Both the position numbers and the translations under genes were made by a program. A stretch of DNA of 64,000 nucleotides from Podospora pseudoanserina (lineage: Eukaryota; Ascomycota; Sordariomycetes; Sordariales; Podosporaceae): contig NC_085921.1 in assembly GCF_035222485.1 (NCBI RefSeq), positions 4,030,001-4,094,000 on the forward strand, read 5' to 3'. Positions 1 to 11,821 of the stretch are shown piece by piece. The number at the start of each line of letters is the position of its first letter. Within the stretch, counting starts at the first letter, position 1. A model generated the notes under the pieces. That model was given only the letters and a program-made list of their open reading frames with translations, was not told where the DNA came from and did not search any database.

Positions 1-3000
1 ATCATCTGCAGAGCAGAAAAAAGATAGGGGGGGCAACTGGGACAGATGGGATAGTACGGAGGAGCACTGGGACTTGTTGACCCTGTAGCTAGCTCCGGGT
101 CAAAGTAACAACCGCCGTCCACTGACATCCATGGCATCAAGACGAAATTGCCAATCCAGGGGTTCCAGGTTTGTTAGTCGCCTGCCAGATTCGATTTGGA
201 TATCGGCCAGGTACCGTATGTGTATGTACGCAGACGTACCAGGGCCATAAACCCCCGAGACCTCTTGTGAGGTTCTCGGTGCGGTCGTGAAACCGGCGGG
301 CAGTTCGATCGTGTAGTTTTTCGTGATGTCAGGCACCATTTGTGGCGCGATTGCTCGTTACACGCCCTTGGGCACAGCAAAGCATGGCAAAAAGCTAGTC
401 AGGTCGTCCGGAGAATGACTCCCCCTCTCTGACATTTCGATGAGATGCTAGAGGCCTAGAGCAGCTCTACATGATCACCTGACGGAGGACAGCGCGCCTT
501 TTGTAACTCTGCTGTTCCGTACCCGTACCCTGGCCAGCTGGCGTTCCTCGGAAATCACCCAAGCTTCAGCGGCTGACTCCCGGCGTGATGGGTTCGTGAG
601 ATAGCGCCCGTCTGTGCCAGCGCTGGGCATGGGAAGTGAGGCCCAAACGGCGGGCCAGATTCATCCATCAGAGGAAAGGTGACTTGCCAATTATAGCAAG
701 CAGATGTCACCGTTCAGCAACGCTTCGGTATTTGCCGTGCTGAGGGGGTTCGTGAGCATCTTTTGGCACTTGCGGCACTCTGAAGGCGGAGCTGTCAAAT
801 CGATTGCATGGAAGCGAGGAAAATTACCCGTCGACGATGCTGTTGCTGTCTGAGCCATGTGATTTCAAGCTGCTGTGGTTTAATTACTGTCGACTGACGG
901 CTGCTGCATGTTGGCCTTTGATGAGGCAGCACGACGAGCTAGCGACGGTTGGTGGTGGTCGGTGAGCCGATCTCCAAGCTAGCCAGACCGAGATCGCATC
1001 ATCCTGGTAAGGCAGGGAACGCACTGACCAGCTCTGGTCTGAGCCAACCTTGGTGCTGATCATGACATGGTCTGTGTTTGCCCTCAGTCACTATGTATGC
1101 CATGCTATGGAATAGCGATACAGGAACCAGAGCCAGCTGTCTGCCAGATGTTGAAGTTACTCTTCCCAAAAGGTGATGAAGGTGGGAGCTCGGAGGGTCT
1201 GCATGATGCAGCAATCCTCTAGTCTGTATTTGTTGGGCCATCGCTGAACTGATTGTACCGTTACCATGATCCCAATTCCCAACAAGGCCACGGGCGCCCG
1301 GCTTGTTGAAACCGAGCTCTTATAAGTTGCTTCGGCATGGTGGTTTGTGATTTGATGTTTCAGACTAGGAGCTTGGGCTGACTTGCTGGAGCCATCAGAT
1401 GCCCGAGTGGAGAATGATGAGATTCCATCTTCCGGGCCGATAGAACCAACAGCATTCATTGGGGACAGCACAAGAAAAGCTCAAAAGAGATTCCAGATCG
1501 CGGGGTAGCTTTCCATGGCTTGTTCTCTGCTGTGCCATAACTCAATGCTTCCCAGGGGCGCATGGGAATATTTCCGAGCTCATCCACGATTCAACAACCG
1601 AAGGGATCACATCACTGGAAACCGGTGCGGTATTTCCTACCTCCCCGGTCTCGAACGACTCTTATCTCTTCCAAGACTCCCTCATTGTCTTGTTGATTCG
1701 CCGCCGGCAGCCTGTCCAAACCGGTAAACTGCTTCTGAGACCCGCATACATCTTGAGTGGTCCGCTTCTGTCGACGTGCAGCCAACATCCTGCCACACCT
1801 TGACTCAGCTGCTTGATGCTCCTCGATGAACTGTCAAATATTCCCTGAAAAACAAAGTCATATCACACACCAGCATCTGCATTAAAGGCGATCAAATTGG
1901 CGTTGCAGGTTCGAGTTCAGCCTCTTGGCCGCCTCATCACTTGGAATGTGATAAAAGAAGAAACCCAAGAAAGAACCTGGGCCCTTCTGAGCCCTGCCCT
2001 GTGGTTGAGACTGGTCTTTTGAGAGCATGTTTCTGCTATTGTGCAACCTCATTCACCGTGCATGTCGCTGAGCTGCGGGATGACGGCGTTGTAGGTCCCA
2101 GACGTCCCGGCAGTCCATAGAGCTCAGCTGCAAGACAAGCCCCGGTATGCAGACGTTTCTTTCTAGGGGAGCTCTCGCGGACTCGGGCATGGGCATGAGT
2201 GATGTTGCATGCAGCGAAACAGGCCCTTGATTGATCCGTCTCAAGGCATCTGCAGCGTCAAGCAGCCAGTGGCCATCGCCCGTTGACGGCGTCCATGGGA
2301 GCATTTGTCATGATGTTGTCTCGGGGTTCTCGTTTTGAAGGTCTAAATATACTCGGCACTTGATGCCCGAGAAGGGCCGAGTGATGTGGCTTGTTTCTCC
2401 TGGTTTCCCGTGTCTTTGCCATGTCTCTGACGGGACCCTAGGTTGTAACTGTTCCTCTTTCTCACAACGTATTGCACGCCTTTAAATTTAATATCAGGAC
2501 ATAACCTTAACCACCACACTTGCCATGGCCATCAATCTCTCAGTAATTTAGAAGGCCATGCTTGGTCTTTTGGGGAAACAAGCATATCTAGACATCGTTT
2601 TCAGCACATATCATCATCCTCATACATAGCTAGCTACCATCTAGCAATGTTATTGACACCAGCTTGGAGGATGCAAAATGTGACAAAAGAGATCAACGTC
2701 TTCATTTAGCAGCTCTTTTCCAAGTAGACGAACCCCCCTTATCTCCTAACCCCATGATATCGAGCAAGCAACGGAGATAATAGATCACCATCCCATAACG
2801 GATATACAGCAACTCGTAAAATAAGTAGCCCCTTCCTTCAGATGTTGCCACAGCCGATACAAGGCCCACAGCCAAATAATCACTCAGGCAAAGCTTCATC
2901 TCTCATGAGTGCAACATAGCTACTTCAATGTCAGACCCACTATCGGCCACACGAAGACCACTCACAAAGCTCAACACCTATAATCAGAGAGGTAGCGCGA

Positions 3001-3647
3001 TGTCGAGAAAGAAGGTAGTTGAAAAAACGTCGAATAATGGTAGAAATGTCGTAGAAAAGTCGAAGAAGGTAACAAAGAAGTTGAAGAAAGTCAAAAACAA
3101 GTAACAATAATCTACCAGGAGTCTTCAAATTGAAACCCCAACCCCCCAAATAAAAAAAAGGGGGGCTCAACTTGACCAAAACCACAGATCCCTTCTTGAC
3201 CCGTCATCATTCCCATCAGACTTAACCAACTGTCTCGTCCATAGAATGCAGTGGGAAGTGTACCTACTTAATTAAGTATTATGAGACGTGGAGTATCGGC
3301 GCTGACAGAAGAGCACTTGCCTGGATGTCAATGACGGTTGTTGATTTATCCCACTTTAACGACCTTTTCAACAACGTTCGACCTCCCAACCACTCAAATG
3401 CTCACATCGAAACCAGAGACCTCAAAAGCCAATAGCATAAATCCCTAAGCAACCTATAGGTATCACTACCACCCGTGCCTCGAACCAAAAACAGATATAT
3501 CATAATCCGCATTATACCTAAACCCGTTGCGCCTCTGCCATCCCCCCCAAAATCCAGCATACCCTTCCTTAAACCTCTTCACTCCGCTTCCCACCATCTG
3601 CAACTCAGCGTCCCCCCCCGCATTCTTCCCCACCCCTCCTCCCCCAT
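1..3647. other. Left-edge region without a supported gene
   Basis: No conserved protein or structured RNA was recognised here on either strand. Open frames are short and look like chance. The better-looking ones are a 79-codon minus frame near the left edge, a serine/threonine-rich minus frame around 1157-1471 ending in a hydrophobic stretch, and a 34-codon lysine-rich plus frame at 3000-3104. Local composition is balanced, with no strongly AT-rich block of the kind left by RIP. Confidence 0.6.
100..339 (-). CDS. Small hypothetical ORF, weak candidate
   Basis: This 79-codon ATG-initiated minus-strand frame has mostly C or G at third positions, as real genes in this window do. It reads as a soluble, threonine/glycine-rich peptide with no signal peptide or recognised domain. 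A GTACGT donor and a GGCAG acceptor inside it would form a 58-nt intron of typical size. Splicing that intron, however, would end the frame soon after, so the gene structure is unresolved. It could be an exon of a gene extending left of the window, a small protein gene, or chance. Confidence 0.2.
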   Translation of the reverse strand: MVPDITKNYTIELPAGFTTAPRTSQEVSGVYGPGTSAYIHIRYLADIQIESGRRLTNLEPLDWQFRLDAMDVSGRRLLL

Positions 3648-4242
3648 TCAAAGCGCCAAATTATAAGCATACTCATCCTCCATATTCTGACTCACCCACA
3701 AAACAACCGTGCTAACCCCCACCAGCGCATTGGCAACCACATTCTCAACCCCCATCCCCAACGCCGGCATCCCCACCCCCGGCACGACAAACTTGAGCAC
3801 AAAAACCGTAACCCCGCCCGCCATCCCGCCCGCCAGCGCCGCGAAACCCAGAAACAGCACAACCCTCGCCTTCCACGCCACCCCCGACCCGGAATAAGAG
3901 AAACTATCCGACGCCAGCCGGGATTTCTCGACCGAGTTGATGATCAGCATCCCCAGGGAGGAAAAGACGAACGGCAGCCAGTCGACAAAGTTGACGTGGA
4001 GGGGGGAGGCGTTGCGGGGCGAGGCCGACCAGACGGCCGAGTCGAGGAGGATGTAGAATGCTAGGGAAAACTTTGACACACAGACATTCGAGTTAGAGAA
4101 GTGTTGGGTAAGAGGAGGAGTGAGAGGAAGGAGGGGGGAAACGTACGAGACCGCCGGCCAAGTACACGCCTGCGTTACGGGCTTGGACGCTGGAGAGCCA
4201 TGCTGGCTTGCTAAAGCGGAAGAGGCGCTCTTCGGAGGACAT
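3648..4242 (-). CDS. vps68: Vps68 family membrane protein (TMEM50/UPF0220)
   Basis: Small four-pass membrane protein of the Vps68/TMEM50 family. In yeast, Vps68 acts with Vps55 in endosome-to-vacuole sorting. Two exons, 4147-4242 and 3648-4070, are separated by a 76-nt intron (GTACGT donor, AAAG acceptor, phase 0) and give 172 residues, the family's usual length. The N-terminus reads MSSEERLFRFSKP and continues into ARNAGVYLAGGL, the start of the first membrane helix, which is completed across the junction by FSLAFYILLDSAV. Later landmarks are the VDWLPFVFSSLGMLIINSV loop and helix, a third hydrophobic helix, and a glycine/valine-rich last helix before the short acidic tail. Knr4 lies upstream on the same strand, about 1 kb away. 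Recognition rests on remembered family features, not on an alignment. Confidence 0.85.
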
Positions 4243-5290
4243 GATGATGGTATTTTATGTGATATGTTTCCCCTTGCTCGGAGTTGAATAGTTCGGGGCT
4301 GTTAGAGGTAGAGCTCGTAAATGTTGCAACCGTAGCTCGGTGACGACTGGCCCCGGTTTCGGTATCGCAATTGAGTTGATCAGCGGTATCGCTATCGGTC
4401 ACAAGATTGGAATACTTCTCGTATTCTCAGCCGCAATCAATCGCGATATCAAAACCTGTCGTCGTTGTCGCCGCGAATCGCAGTGTTGTGGGTGTGGAAG
4501 CTTATGAACGTAGACGGCAGGCACGCAACGCAAGCAGGCACGCATGACGTTTGGAGTTGGTCCCAAGCGGAAGGCTGGGGGAACCTGACATGACCCACCA
4601 ACCAACCAGACCAATCCCTTCTTGGCAAAGGCTGAAACTAGCACGTGATTACCCCTACCCTCACCAACACTTTTCACAACTACTTCGCAGCCCACAAAAC
4701 AGTTGATGGATACTCTTCACAATTATCACTAACCGTCAAATATCTGCTTCCTCTGCAAACCAGAAACCCAGTGAATACCATGCATGCCACGCTCTCTGCT
4801 GCCATCGCTCCAACTACCACACCTCCACCTCCCTCACACATCTCTTCTACAACCCCCTATTATACACTTCCATCAACCCTTCATGTCCCTTCCATCCATG
4901 CATCTTCTGTCTCCAGAAATGGCCTAGACAAAGCAATGCCTACATCCATCCATCCCCAACCCGCAAGAAAAACAGGCTCGCCATGTGTATATGGTACAAA
5001 AAGTAAAATATGGCCTTCCCTTGGAAAAAAGAAAGCAGCGATTGGTTGATCGCGATAAACCGAAGAGAACTTTAAACGCCCCAATGAGAGAGAAAACCCC
5101 CAGACAAGACAACAAGCTTTTCCACCAATTGTGAGGTCATGGGTGATGACAGAAAAAAAGAAGCCACCAGAACGCCATTAATTGCTTTCGTTGTGTCGCC
5201 ATCTGTTAAAAAAAAAGAGTCACCGGCTCCTTAAGCCAGCAGGAGCGCAGTGTGTTCCCTTGGGAAACTAGTCATCACGCCCCTGCAGCT
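4243..5290. other. Intergenic: vps68 promoter and knr4 3' flank
   Basis: About 1 kb between two minus-strand genes. It should hold the 5' leader and promoter of vps68 and the 3' end of knr4. The 4750-4900 part is pyrimidine-rich on the plus strand. No coding frame or RNA gene was supported. Confidence 0.6.
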
Positions 5291-7031
5291 CTAGATCTCA
5301 ATGGTCTTCAGTGTCGTCTCTTCCACCTCAACAACGGTGGCCTGCTTGCTGCTTCGTTTGCTGCCAGGCGCTGATGACGTGCCATTTGTCTGAGAAGGCT
5401 CAGTGATGGTGACCTCGGGAGGAGGGCTGACCTCGCCATTTGCAGCAAGGGCAGCTAACCTCGGGGCACTTTCTTTGTTCTCCTCTCCGCTGTGTCTTGG
5501 GGTGTCGACCTCAACCAACTTCTCCGGCACCTTGATACTGTTCGTCGCCGATGTCAAGGGAACCTCCTCGGCCACTCTCGCCAATGGGCTCGCCTTTCCA
5601 ACACCTGGCCGAATTGGGCTGGGCATGGGTGAAATCTGGCTCAACCTCTGGAGCGACCGACCACGAGGCTCAGCGTTGGAATCAGCCGCGTTGGCATAGG
5701 GCGAAGTGGGCGCACTGGTTGCACCCCTTGGAGGAGCCATCGACCTGCGCTTGTTGGCGGTACGACCATACTTCTGGTCACACCTCCACCTCAAAATGTC
5801 GAAATAACCGGGCTCAACGCGGGCACTCTTAAACTCGCGCAGCTTAAGCTCGCCCGAATCATCATCGATGAACCATCTGCCGCTGCCAAGATCGTCCGCA
5901 ACAGTAGCCACTAAATGAGCCCACGACTTCGCGACTACGTACTTGGTGTCGTAGTCGCGACCAAACAGAATAACCTGGCCCCAGGTACCCTTGGGTCCTG
6001 GCGCCAAGTCAACAGCCAAGTTGTTTCCACCCCAATCGCGAACAAGAGGGATCCACGCGGGGTGCGCATACACCTTCTGGATGGCACCGGCGGGGACACT
6101 GTCCTGACGAGCGAGCAGTTCTTGTCTCCAGTTGCCATTCTGGGGCGAAACGGGGGCCGAGCTGGACGAGGCCGCCGAAGTCGAAGCGTGGCTGCTTCCT
6201 CCCAGAATCTTGGAAGGCACAGCGGGCCTGGGGAATGTCGCCTCGAGCAGGAATTCTTGGTTGACCTTTACCCAGTTCTCCCACTCCTGAACAATCTCTT
6301 CGCAGTCCAAAAGCATGGACCCAAAAATGATGCCCGTGGGGTTGCCGCCTCTTTCTTGGCCATCGTGGATCATCAGGGACTCGCGGACGTCCTGAGGAAG
6401 GGAGCAGTCGAGCTGGTGCTCGAGATCGTTCAAATCGTTGTTAGTGGCGCCTTCGCAGAGCTGATCCCAAAGTTCCATGTAGTGCTCCTCGGCCCAGGCG
6501 TCGATCCGATTCCACGAGTTGTGGATCGGTGGCGCGGGCGGCTGGCCATCCTGGAAAGACTGCATCGGAATCGACCCGGTGGGGCTCTGCATGTCGAAAG
6601 CATCGGGTGGGACGGATGCCCGCGTGTTGATGGATCTCATGCCGGGCGAATATGGCCTCCCACTGGGGCTCATCGGAAGACCGGGAGTGTTGGGGGCATA
6701 GGCGGCATCAAAGTGTGCCGAAGGGCGGGTGGATTCGTCGTGGTAAGGGGAGGAAATGTCGTTGCGAGAATCGGAGGCGGTCGCTATCGAAGTGAGGCCA
6801 TTACGGCCATGGAGAGGAACATGGCGCCCTGTCCTTTGCGGAGAGTCAAATGAGGAATCTGCATAATCAGTTAGTACGAGTCGGTGAAGGGATTGACTGG
6901 GAATTGCGCTGACGTCGGTCATAGCTGGTGATATCGTGCCACATAGAGCGGAAGAAACTGCCGAATCTGTAGTCAGGACATTAGCATTCGCCAGTTGTCA
7001 CTATTCAGAGTGTGCACACATACGAAGCCAT
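5291..7031 (-). CDS. knr4: Knr4/Smi1 cell-wall synthesis regulator
   Basis: Homologue of yeast Knr4/Smi1, a largely disordered hub protein that links the cell-integrity MAP kinase pathway to wall glucan and chitin synthesis. Three exons (7024-7031, 6914-6966, 5291-6858) with introns of 57 and 55 nt give 542 residues. Both introns have recognisable sites, and the second has a CTAAC branch point 11 nt before its acceptor. Exon 1 is only ATGGCTTC. With it the protein begins MASFGSFFRSMWHDITSYDR, matching the conserved family N-terminus, whereas the longer unspliced frame does not. The SMI1/KNR4 domain lies at about residues 135-375: WNRIDAWAEEHY, LPQDVRESLMIHDGQE, VYAHPAWIPL, VDLAPGPKG and FGRDYDTKYVVAKSW are all present. 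The remainder is Ser/Pro/Ala-rich and probably disordered. Confidence 0.93.
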
Positions 7032-9699
7032 CTGGGCAATAGCGAGAAAGGGGAAATTCGTAAAGGGGGTTTGTCGGTGTGGTGTGTAAAAGCAGGGACA
7101 AGACCGGAATGCGAGCGAGGGAGGACAGCGCGATGCGACTGCTGGCGGTTGAGAACGAAATCCGCGTTTAAAACGATTGGATGCGCGTCGACGTAGAGTT
7201 GTCGCAGCAGGAAGCGTCCTCAGCGACAATGTCGTCGACACTTGTGTATGTTCCCCCTTTTAGTCAAGCGATCGTGTTGGTGTTTGGTTCCGGGTCGCGG
7301 CGGCGTAGCGCTTGTGTTGCTTGTGCTGTGTTCAGTGTTCACTGTTCTTTCTATGCTGCGAGTGTCGGTCAAAAACTGAGTGTCTCCTATTTTGGTCGGG
7401 CAGACTAAAACGTGCCCCGGCGCAGACGGTACGTACTGGCTACTGGCTGTCACGTCATGCCCAGTTAAGGGGAACCCGTCAACCGAAAAATCAACAACGA
7501 AGGCGCTCGAGCTAAAATGGACCTGCAAACGAGTGGTGCGTGTCCGAGAGAGAGAGAGAGAGGTTGCCCGATGATGTAGGTGTCGGACTGCGTGCGGTAG
7601 GAAGAGAAAGAGCGGGCAAGCAGCAAGAAAACAAGAAGTGGTTTGCAATTTCACTCTCGGTGCAACGATCAATGATGTTCCAAGCTTTGCTCCGTGCATG
7701 GAAGGAGAGAAAAGTTGACCAATGCAAGCGCTTCAAAACGGTGAGGGTGGAAGGATGCCTTTCCCGCAGCCCATTAAATGGAAAGGGGCCATTTGCCCCA
7801 CCACTGCCTCCTGCCTTGCCCACCCTCGGGGTTCACCGTGTAAGGGCCGTGCTGTTTGATTGGCTCATTTCGCTCCAGACACCACGCCGGGCGTGCAATG
7901 CAAGATCAGGGACAGGCCATGGCATCGTGGCATGAAAGATTTCGCCAGAGCGAGCACTCACCTGCCGAACGGAATGTCACCCTTTTTTTTTTGTATTTTT
8001 ATTTTTTGAACGCTGCTAATTTCAAGCTTTTTGCGACCGTGTTTGGGGAACTTCTCACGCTTCTTTCAGGAGTCAACGGTTCGGTTCTGTTTTACCAGTC
8101 CGTTTCATTTCGATATGCCAGTGGGTTCTCCCAAGGAACTAGCCGACGTTCTGGCCCCTTATAAACAACTCCTTGCTACCCCGTAATACACTCCGTTAAC
8201 CGTACATAACTCACCCTCCAAATATATTCAAGCAAAAGGACTCTTTGTGTGCCGTGTACCGGTATCTCTGCATCTGCAACTCTCGATCTCCCTCTCGTGC
8301 AGCACAGAACAGAGCGGGTGGCTTACACCAGGACCTCCCACTGGATGCGCCAACACTCCTTATCAGACGACAACAACAACACCCAACTGCTGTTTCAGCC
8401 TCTGTGTTTTGCCGTTACGAATCCACGTTGGCTGGCTATCCCGACTAAAATCTTCTCGTGGTATTCATAGTCCAACCTGCATAAGCACACTGCAACTAGA
8501 CACTAGCAACCGCAAAAGACCCCGCCGTATTCAGCTGAACAGCGATCTGATCTCTTTCGCCTCATCTCACCAGCCGACCAGCACGCACTTACACTAAGAC
8601 TGACACTGACAACACCACAGCATCTGCAGCACAACAAATACACAGGCACAGAATCCATCATCGGATGGACCACATGGCCATCAACACCGGCCGGGCCCCA
8701 AAGCAAGCAACCATATCAATCAACCACGTTCACTGCCCGCCGCTGACAACCACTAATCTCGACCCTACCCCGCATCTTCCTCACTGCTGATCCCCCTTCT
8801 TCCACAAGCGTGCCAAGCAAAAAAAACAAGCTTCACAACCTGTCGATAGTTACCTGATTAACTGGCCGTGTGTGTGACTACAGGAATATCCTGTGGCAAT
8901 AAGCTCTCCATGTCCCCAATAAATTGCACCGCCCACAGGCTGTCGTACTTTTTATACAAGGTGCATGTGAGGTGTAAGTGATGCCCAATGGCGATCTTCC
9001 TTATTCGGAAACAACCAAGACATCCAGATAGGAAACCCCAAATCACCGGGTACCAAACTTTTTTGGTACAGAGGTAGCATTATGATGCTATCACTTTTAA
9101 TGTCACGCCCCTCAGGCTATCTTGCTACGAGTGCACATTTTTACGGACGTTCGGACCTTGTTGTCCGGCCGGCCAGCGTTGAACACCAACCCCATATTTT
9201 GTCATCCATCACCAGATCCAAAAAGATCTACAGCCCAGGTCCCGAGGCAGACCACATAAATAGAAAAGTTCGCCTTCCACACAGCCCGATGCTCAGATCG
9301 CCACATTTAACTATTGAGGGCCAGTGGTATTCACTCAGGCTGCCAGAGCGTACATGATTCAATGCGCCATCAGGCACCGTAGCAACCTGTTGTCGACTCC
9401 ATCACCAAGTAAACAAGACATAGCACTTACAGCTGTTGAGCCTTCCTTATGCTGTGTATGGTGCACCGTCAGCCAACTCAACAAAGTCCACTTCAGCCCG
9501 GCTTAACCATCAAACATAGCTCCAAATAATCACATTTCAAACACATCTTCATTTCATGCCTAGTACAATGATATTGATACGCTACATAAACAAATACGTT
9601 TCAACCCACCCCTTAATGGTCCCCCCCCTACCTTCTGGTCTATCGTCCGCGGCGCTGCCATCAAACTGTTTCTTTTTTTGTTCAAGTTTCCATCACTGT
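7032..9699. other. Intergenic: knr4 promoter and leader region
   Basis: About 2.7 kb separate the knr4 start from the 3' end of rai1. No supported coding sequence was found. It contains a short GA run near 7548-7562, a T-rich run near 7982-8006 and a C/A-rich tract around 8480-8800 that resembles a fungal 5' leader. The length suggests a long knr4 leader or promoter. Confidence 0.55.
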
Positions 9700-11157
9700 C
9701 TACCCATCTTGGGGCTGATTACTTGACGCAAGTCTTGTCCTCCAGTTCACAAACTCATCCGTTAAAATTCTTCCATGACCCGTCTCTTCGACCTTGAACA
9801 ACTCGACAACCTTTGACTTCGCATCGAATCGAATCCTCCACACTCCTGACTGTTGAGGGTCGGCCTTGATTACTTGTTGGATCCCTATTGACATCACCAG
9901 TCAGTTGAAATGTTACCAAAAACAAAAAAACAAGAGAGAGCCTTAAAAGATAACTAACGGCCGTTAAAGATAATTCAAAGGCTTATTAATTTTCTTTCCA
10001 GGCCTTTTACTATATTATAGGAAGGGTAGGTAGATAGGTAGGGAGGGGGCAGTAAGAAAATAAGGGCGCTCTGTGAAGGTTCTCTCAACAACAAAGATTG
10101 ACAACTTACAATCCAATATCTCCGACGCAAAATTGACGCACACCCACGGCATCCACGGCCACTGCCCGCCATCCCTCTCCCTCCTCACCCTCTCATCAAT
10201 CTCCTTCGTCTCATACTCTTCGCACGAAACCAACATCCCCTTCTTATCCCTCCAACCAACAACAATCTTCGGCACCCCCAGCAAAAACGACTGCGCCCAA
10301 AACTTCATCAGTTTCTTGTTGAATTGGAACTTATCCCTCGGGCTCTGGATGACTTTGGACGTCTTCAGCTCAACCCAGTTGATCTTAGCCCCCGGCTCCT
10401 TTGGCTTCATATCCCATATAGCATCCACCTCCCCCCCAAAACAGAGAACCTTCCCTCCTATCTCTGACCTCACAACAGAGCAATACTGTTCCTTGTTGCT
10501 CACCACCTCATCGCCCCTATTCTCAATCACCTCCCTGGACGTCTCCGCCCACGGCCGCGGTATCGTAGCCAGCGTCTCAAACTTGTAACCCCAAAACGTC
10601 ATTTCTTCCTGTGATATTGGACCTTTCCACCCTGAATTCTGCTTGGCTTTCTTTTCGGCAGCAAAAACCCAGTTCTCTTCGATGAAGATGCAGTCTTGGA
10701 AGAGCGTGGCGTTCATTTCGAAGCCGTCGTCGTCGTCATACGGATAGGGGGCGATCAGGAATTTGGTCATCATGCCTCGCCAGGTGACAAACTTGGCATC
10801 GATGCGCTGGTTGGTTTGCTGCTCGTGGTGGGCGATGGCTGTGAGGAGGCTGTCGAGGTGCTCGTCTTGGCTGTCGTGCTTGTCGAACTTGTCGAAGCCG
10901 GCGGAGAGGTTGGCGGGGAGGGCGGGGGGTTGAGGTGGGTAGTACCATTTGATAGAGGAGTCGTCGAGGCGGAGGTTGTGGTTCTTGTCGTAGGAGAAGC
11001 AGGTGAATTCCTGGGCGAGAAGTTAGTATATTTATAGAGTGAAGGGGTGAGTGGTCGTCGGTCTTACTCTGGGTCTCTTAACGGGTGCTTGTGTGGTGGC
11101 TGCTGTGAGGCGGATGACATCGATGGGGAATCGAGCTACATTGCTGTTTTGTGCCAT
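9700..11157 (-). CDS. rai1: Rai1/DXO-family decapping nuclease
   Basis: Rai1 partners the 5'-3' exonuclease Rat1 in the nucleus and removes defective or non-canonical 5' caps. Exons 11068-11157, 10110-11010 and 9700-9884 (introns 57 and 225 nt, phases 0 and 1) give 391 residues, normal for the family. Landmarks in order: EFTCFSYDKNH and SIKWYYPP near the N-terminus, FVTWRGMMTKFL, the FGGEVDAIWD acidic active-site motif near residue 223, the WVELKTSK metal/catalytic motif near 242, and C-terminal VEETGHGRILTDEFVNWR. The residues expected to bind metal (the Glu and Asp of GEVDA and Glu/Lys of ELK) are present, so the enzyme looks intact. The gene is divergent from sec8 across 664 bp. Identity is certain at family level. 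Confidence 0.95.
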
Positions 11158-11821
11158 TTTAGGGAGAGGTGTTTGATGAGTGGCTGGTCAAACTAGGGAT
11201 ATGTTGTGCTACCGATGTCATCTACAACCCAGCACCTTAAAATGATAGTGTTGAAAATTGTTAACTTGAGAGAAAGCCTCTCAAGATGCAAACGAGTTTG
11301 AGGGTAGGATGAATGAGTGTAAATCCGAGATAGCTTGGCTGCTGGCCCTAGCCCAAGGAAACAGCAATCCACTGTACCTTGCAGGCATATCAGGGAATAG
11401 CTTACAGCTTGAAGGTTGGTATACAGCAAGCAAAATCACGATATAATTGTACTGAAAGACTGTTCAAGAATAGAGATTCTGTGGATTCAAACTCATGACA
11501 TTATTACAGGGCATCTATTAAACAAAGCGATCTGATGGCAGATACCAAGTACCTTGTTGAACAGGTACCCCTCGCGAGTGGGTCCCCGCCCGCATTCCCG
11601 CAGCTGGGGGAGGTGCATTGCTTGACAGGGGCCAGACAGCAACAGAGAATACCAACGACCATCAACAAGAGCTCCGACGACTTCACACATCACCATACTC
11701 AGGAGCTCGGAGGCGCCGGCCTCACCACGCAGCTCGACTTGACCCCATCACCAGAGAATGATCCGATAATGAAGAACGCTCGAACTCGGTAGCCAGCAGC
11801 CTAGGATCCTCGAATTACACA
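11158..11821. promoter_or_regulatory. Divergent promoter between rai1 and sec8
   Basis: 664 bp between two diverging ATGs. Both promoters must lie here unless leaders extend into the genes. The sec8-proximal half contains an 85-codon plus-strand frame (11535-11792) that ends 29 nt before the sec8 ATG and could act as an upstream ORF. No TATA box was assigned. Confidence 0.6.
11535..11792 (+). CDS. Candidate upstream ORF in the sec8 leader
   Basis: ATG-initiated frame of 85 codons, starting MADTKYLVEQ and ending in TAG just 29 nt before the sec8 start codon. No domain is recognised. If the sec8 transcript begins upstream of 11535, ribosomes would meet this frame first and sec8 translation would depend on leaky scanning or reinitiation. 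A splice donor-like AACAG/GTACCC sits within it, so it could instead be interrupted by a leader intron. Whether it is transcribed cannot be judged from sequence. Confidence 0.25.
   Translation: MADTKYLVEQVPLASGSPPAFPQLGEVHCLTGARQQQRIPTTINKSSDDFTHHHTQELGGAGLTTQLDLTPSPENDPIMKNARTR

Noticed and set aside
1157-1471. Ser/Thr-rich minus frame with a hydrophobic stretch, like the tail of a membrane protein
   Set aside because: No credible upstream exons or signal peptide could be found, and the hydrophobic stretch is short; at best a relic.
5915-6853. 312-codon plus-strand frame antisense to knr4
   Set aside because: It mirrors the conserved SMI1/KNR4 coding sequence and shows no motif of its own; typical shadow of a GC-biased gene.
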